In this document: positions 61,400 to 64,000 of the stretch, one piece after another
How positions within the stretch are numbered: the first letter of the stretch is position 1
Layout of the letters: the number at the start of each line of letters is the position of its first letter
Source: Variovorax atrisoli 110B
GTDB lineage: Bacteria; Pseudomonadota; Gammaproteobacteria; Burkholderiales; Burkholderiaceae_C
Direction of reading: 5' to 3'
Assembly: GCF_000382045.1 (NCBI RefSeq)
Contig: NZ_KB907454.1
Coordinates: 310,001 to 374,000 of the forward strand
DNA: 64,000 nucleotides
Translations under genes and position numbers: made by a program
The notes under the pieces: generated by a model
Told to the model about the DNA's origin: nothing
Seen by the model: only the letters and a program-made list of their open reading frames with translations
Databases searched by the model: none

Positions 61400-62060
61400 T
61401 TAATGTTTAGCGAAGTGCGCGGGCTGCTGGGGAAAGCCCTGAGATCGAGGTGTGAAGCGTCAAGAAGCAACCTCTTGACGTGCTTCACAGCCAGTCCGGC
61501 TGCGGCGCCCGAGAAATCGTCGACGGTATTCGTGATGCGGCTTGACGAGTTCACGCCCACGGCCGTAGACCTGTACCCGGGCTGTATCACTTCGGGCACG
61601 ATCGCACGGTCGAGTGCCGCAACCCCGTGCAATTCGTGGAAATGTCGGTGTCGGTGTCGGTAAGCGCCAGGCTGGTCACGCGGGCATCGCGGTTGCCCAC
61701 GAAGGCCGCGCTGTCGGTCAGGTCGAGTGAATCACCCATCTGCGGCATGGACATCGCACCGTCATAAGGCTGGTTGAAGCCGTACGCGTCATCGAAGGGA
61801 CGATCACCTTGTGTGTCGAGCTCGTCCTGTTGAGTGTCCTGCGATCCGCCTGGGACCTCCAACCCCGTATCGATGGTAAGCAGCGCCCGAGCGCCCGCGC
61901 CATCGACCGCGAACGGATGTCCCGGTATCGGAGCATGGCGTGGCCCCTGCACGCGCGGCAGCCGTCCTGCCCCCGCTCCGACAAAGCAGGCGCCACCAAT
62001 CCACGGCGCGTGCGCGGGGCCACGAGACCTGCACCGCGCCAGCATTTCTCGCACAGACGG
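61400..62060 (-). pseudogene. Degenerate gene of unknown function
   Basis: Two minus-strand frames look coding in turn: D-T-G-L-E-V-P-G-G-S-Q-D and M-P-Q-M-G-D-S-L-D-L-T-D-S-A-A-F (about 61640-61880), then, shifted at the repeat coding D-T-D-T-D near 61650, F-H-E-L-H-G-V-A-A-L-D-R-A-I-V-P (about 61440-61648). One frameshift at that repeat would join them. The first part is acidic and low in Lys. I recognise no family and no start. Confidence 0.3.
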
Positions 62061-62113
62061 TGCGAGAAACGGCGATCCCGCGCCCCGACGGCTCAGGTGA
62101 AGAGGCGGCAGGC

Positions 62114-62410
62114 ATGAGCAAGACCGTCGGACCGGCGCCACGCCGCACGGCGCCGACGCCAGCGGCCGCAGAGGCCGCAGAGGCCGCGGAGTCCGCTTTC
62201 GGCGAAGGGCTCGCGCAGATCCAAGGCGCGCGCCAACGTGCGGCCCGGACGGCCAACGCCAAGGTGGTCGCGCTCTACTGGCGCATCGGCGAGTACCTGC
62301 ACCACGCATCGAGACCGACGGCGGCGCGGCGCCATGGGCACCGTGGAGCAGTTCGCCGCCTACATCACGCAGCGCGAGCCGGGCATCCTGGTTCCCCGCG
62401 CCGCGCCTGA
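62114..62410 (+). pseudogene. Truncated YhcG/DUF1016 nuclease gene
   Basis: From the ATG at 62114 the product begins with an Ala-rich leader, then the DUF1016 N-terminal domain: A-R-T-A-N-A-K-V-V-A-L-Y-W-R-I-G-E-Y-L. At about 62308 the frame breaks; I-E-T-D-G and V-E-Q-F-A-A-Y-I-T-Q-R-E-P-G-I are found in other frames up to about 62390, after which the next gene begins on the other strand. The PD-(D/E)XK nuclease domain is missing. Dead remnant of a restriction- or toxin-linked nuclease gene. Confidence 0.6.
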
Positions 62411-62412
62411 AC

Positions 62413-63822
62413 TCAGAGCCCGGCATCCGCGTCGATCAGGCCGCCGCCCAAGGCCTTGTACAGAGCCACCGCACTGCCGAACGCGCTGCGCCGCAGGTCC
62501 AGCTGTGCCTGCCTGGCGGCATAGAGCTGGCGTTGTGCATCGAGCAGTTCGAGACGCCCCTGCGTTCCACTACGGTAGCGCAGCTTAGACAACGCCGCAC
62601 GGCGTTCTGCGCTCGCCACCGCGCGCGCCTGGGCTTCCAGTTGCACAGCGAAGGTCTCGCGCCCCGCCAGACCGTCGGCCACTTCTCGGAAGGCTGTTTC
62701 GATGGCCTGTTCGTACGCCACCACCGCGCTGGACTTGCGCACCTCGGCCAGACGCAGCTCGGCGCGCAGCCGGCCGGCCGAGAACAACGGGACGGAGAGC
62801 TGCGGCGCAAAGCTCCACGCACGCTGCGCGCCATCGAACAGACTGCCCATGGCCGGGCTGGTGTAGCCGAGCGATGCCGTCAGCGAGAGCCGCGGGAAGA
62901 AGGCCGCGCGCGCAGCGCCGACGTCGGCGTTCGCCGCGATGAGCGCCAGTTCGGCCTGCTGGATGTCCGGCCGCCGGTACAGCAGGTCCGAAGGCAACCC
63001 CGCCGGCAGCTGGCTCACCACCGGCTGATCCTGCAGCGGCAGCCCATCCGGCAAGCCGGCCGGAATCTCCGCACCCACCAGCAGCCCCAGTGCATGACCG
63101 GCCTGCGCCATGGCGCGCCTTCGCGCCTGCACATCCGCCTCGGCAGTTGCCACCTGCCCCTCGGCCTGGGCAACCTCCAGCCCGCTGCTCTGGCGAGCGG
63201 CCTTCAACCGGTGCGCCAAGTCCAGCGACTGGCGCCAGTCGGCGAGCGTGCGCTCGGACAACTGCAGCTGCTCCTGCGCCAGGCGCTCGGAGAAGTAGGC
63301 ATCGGCCACCGCGCCGACCAAGGTGATCTGCGCGGCCCTCCGCCCGTGATCGCTCGCCAGGTAGCGCGCCAACGCTGCGTCCGACAGCGCGCGCACGCGG
63401 CCAAAGAGGTCGATCTCGAACGCGCTCGTGCCCACGCTCACACCGAACTGGTTCTGAACGGCGGCGGGAACGACGGGGTTCGATCCGTCATTGGCTGCGG
63501 TCCGTTGCCGCGCCGCGTTGCCGGTCGCCTCGATCGCGGGCCACCGCGCCGCGCGCTGGATGCCGTACTGAGCCTGCACCGCCTCGACGTTCAAGACGGC
63601 GATGCGCAGGTCGCGATTGTTCTCAAGCGCCAGTGCGATCAATCGCTGCAGCCGCCCGTCGCCGAACATGCTGCGCCAGCCGAGGTCTGCGCCGTGCGCC
63701 GTGGCATCGGCCGTTACCTGGCCCGGATACATCTCAGGGATCGGCGTCGCGGGTTTGACCAGCCCGGGCGTCAGCGAGCAGGCGGACAGCGCCAGGACGA
63801 CAGGAAGAAGGAGGCGCCGCAT
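62413..63822 (-). CDS. RND efflux outer-membrane lipoprotein channel (NodT/OprM family)
   Basis: 469 residues with lipobox cysteine at residue 15 (A-L-S-A-C-S), two OEP repeats including F-E-I-D-L-F-G-R-V-R and Y-R-R-P-D-I-Q-Q-A-E, ending A-L-G-G-G-L-I-D. It follows the RND pump gene by four bases (TGA-CGCG-ATG), so I use the ATG at 63822 rather than those at 63846 or 63876. It is only distantly related to the channel at 693-2207; the two serve different pump classes. Confidence 0.92.
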   Translation of the reverse strand: MRRLLLPVVLALSACSLTPGLVKPATPIPEMYPGQVTADATAHGADLGWRSMFGDGRLQRLIALALENNRDLRIAVLNVEAVQAQYGIQRAARWPAIEATGNAARQRTAANDGSNPVVPAAVQNQFGVSVGTSAFEIDLFGRVRALSDAALARYLASDHGRRAAQITLVGAVADAYFSERLAQEQLQLSERTLADWRQSLDLAHRLKAARQSSGLEVAQAEGQVATAEADVQARRRAMAQAGHALGLLVGAEIPAGLPDGLPLQDQPVVSQLPAGLPSDLLYRRPDIQQAELALIAANADVGAARAAFFPRLSLTASLGYTSPAMGSLFDGAQRAWSFAPQLSVPLFSAGRLRAELRLAEVRKSSAVVAYEQAIETAFREVADGLAGRETFAVQLEAQARAVASAERRAALSKLRYRSGTQGRLELLDAQRQLYAARQAQLDLRRSAFGSAVALYKALGGGLIDADAGL

Positions 63823-63826
63823 CGCG

Positions 63827-64000
63827 TCAGCCCTTCTGCTCATGGTCATGCCCGACACGGGGGCGGCGCGCCACACGCCAAGCCGCGAGGCGCTCCTGCA
63901 AGCTCATCACGAACACGAAGAAGGCGGGCACGAAGAAGATGGCCAGGGCGGTGGCCGTCACGATCCCGCCGAACACACCGGTGCCGATCGCGCGCTGTGT
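63827..64000 (-). CDS. RND multidrug pump (HAE1 family), 3' end only
   Basis: The last 57 codons of an AcrB/MexB-type inner-membrane pump, cut by the window end. The sequence [15 protein letters not shown] is the conserved helix 11-12 region, followed by [12 protein letters not shown] and a short charged tail with H-D-H-E. Stop at 63827-63829. An adaptor gene is expected beyond the window. Confidence 0.88.
   Translation of the reverse strand, partial: TQRAIGTGVFGGIVTATALAIFFVPAFFVFVMSLQERLAAWRVARRPRVGHDHEQKG

Noticed and set aside
1-64000. CRISPR arrays, rRNA and tRNA genes
   Set aside because: No regularly spaced repeats, no rRNA core sequences and no cloverleaf-like stretch with T-loop consensus were noticed in reading the window; a dedicated search was not possible.

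Overview
The window is high-GC DNA (about 65-70 % by eye) with codon use and gene families typical of a beta-proteobacterium of the Burkholderiales. A Comamonadaceae member such as Variovorax or a close relative is the best guess, inferred from the many tripartite-tricarboxylate (Bug-type) binding proteins, IclR-controlled catabolic operons, the DUF1329/DUF1302/RND module and accessory mobile DNA. No rRNA, tRNA or CRISPR array was seen.

Layout. (1) 1-690: relics, namely the frameshifted end of an alginate-lyase-like gene and a decayed IS21-family istA. (2) 0.7-5.4 kb, minus strand: a MacA-MacB-outer-membrane-channel efflux operon. (3) 5.6-9.4 kb, plus strand: three overlapping genes (ArnT-like GT-C transferase, DPM1/ArnC-like GT2, YdjC-family deacetylase) that match the logic of the lipid A hexosamine systems FlmF2-NaxD-FlmK (Francisella) and Lgm (Bordetella). 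(4) 10.3-14.6 kb: a two-component system, a PXPV-repeat secreted protein and a SyrD/PvdE-type peptide exporter. (5) 14.6-26.1 kb: amine and amino-acid catabolism, with two APC permeases, a flavin amine oxidase, a class III aminotransferase, an aldehyde dehydrogenase, cytochrome b561, and IclR and AraC regulators. (6) 26.4-33.0 kb: a DUF1329-DUF1302-RND/MMPL-YCF48 operon, a recurrent envelope module of hydrophobic-compound degraders.

(7) 33.0-51.1 kb: the most interesting metabolic region. A twelve-gene minus-strand operon reads, 5' to 3': Bug receptor, ThDP decarboxylase, atypical SDR, BNR-repeat protein, VOC dioxygenase-like, AA_synth family protein, alpha/beta hydrolase, NIPSNAP, flavoprotein hydroxylase, two aldehyde dehydrogenases, nitroreductase. 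It diverges from a plus-strand operon of two GSTs and three more Bug receptors. A terminal IclR gene probably controls both through an AT-rich intergenic region carrying an inverted repeat and three related motifs. Together the genes look like uptake, ring hydroxylation, meta-cleavage, C-C hydrolysis and aldehyde oxidation of an aromatic or aryl-oxo acid. I do not recognise the set as a characterised pathway.

(8) 51.1-58.4 kb: a mobilisation and anti-restriction segment, with a nikR relic, a MOBP relaxase, a MobC-like protein, an RP4-like oriT, an HTH protein, a frameshifted DUF2958 gene, ArdC, a Cys-rich small protein and RadC. Three of these genes share a leader with motifs at fixed distances from the start codon. 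(9) 58.4-64 kb: an IS3-family relic, a methyl-accepting chemotaxis protein, two degenerate genes (one a YhcG/DUF1016 nuclease), then an RND efflux outer-membrane channel and the 3' end of its pump gene, cut by the window edge.
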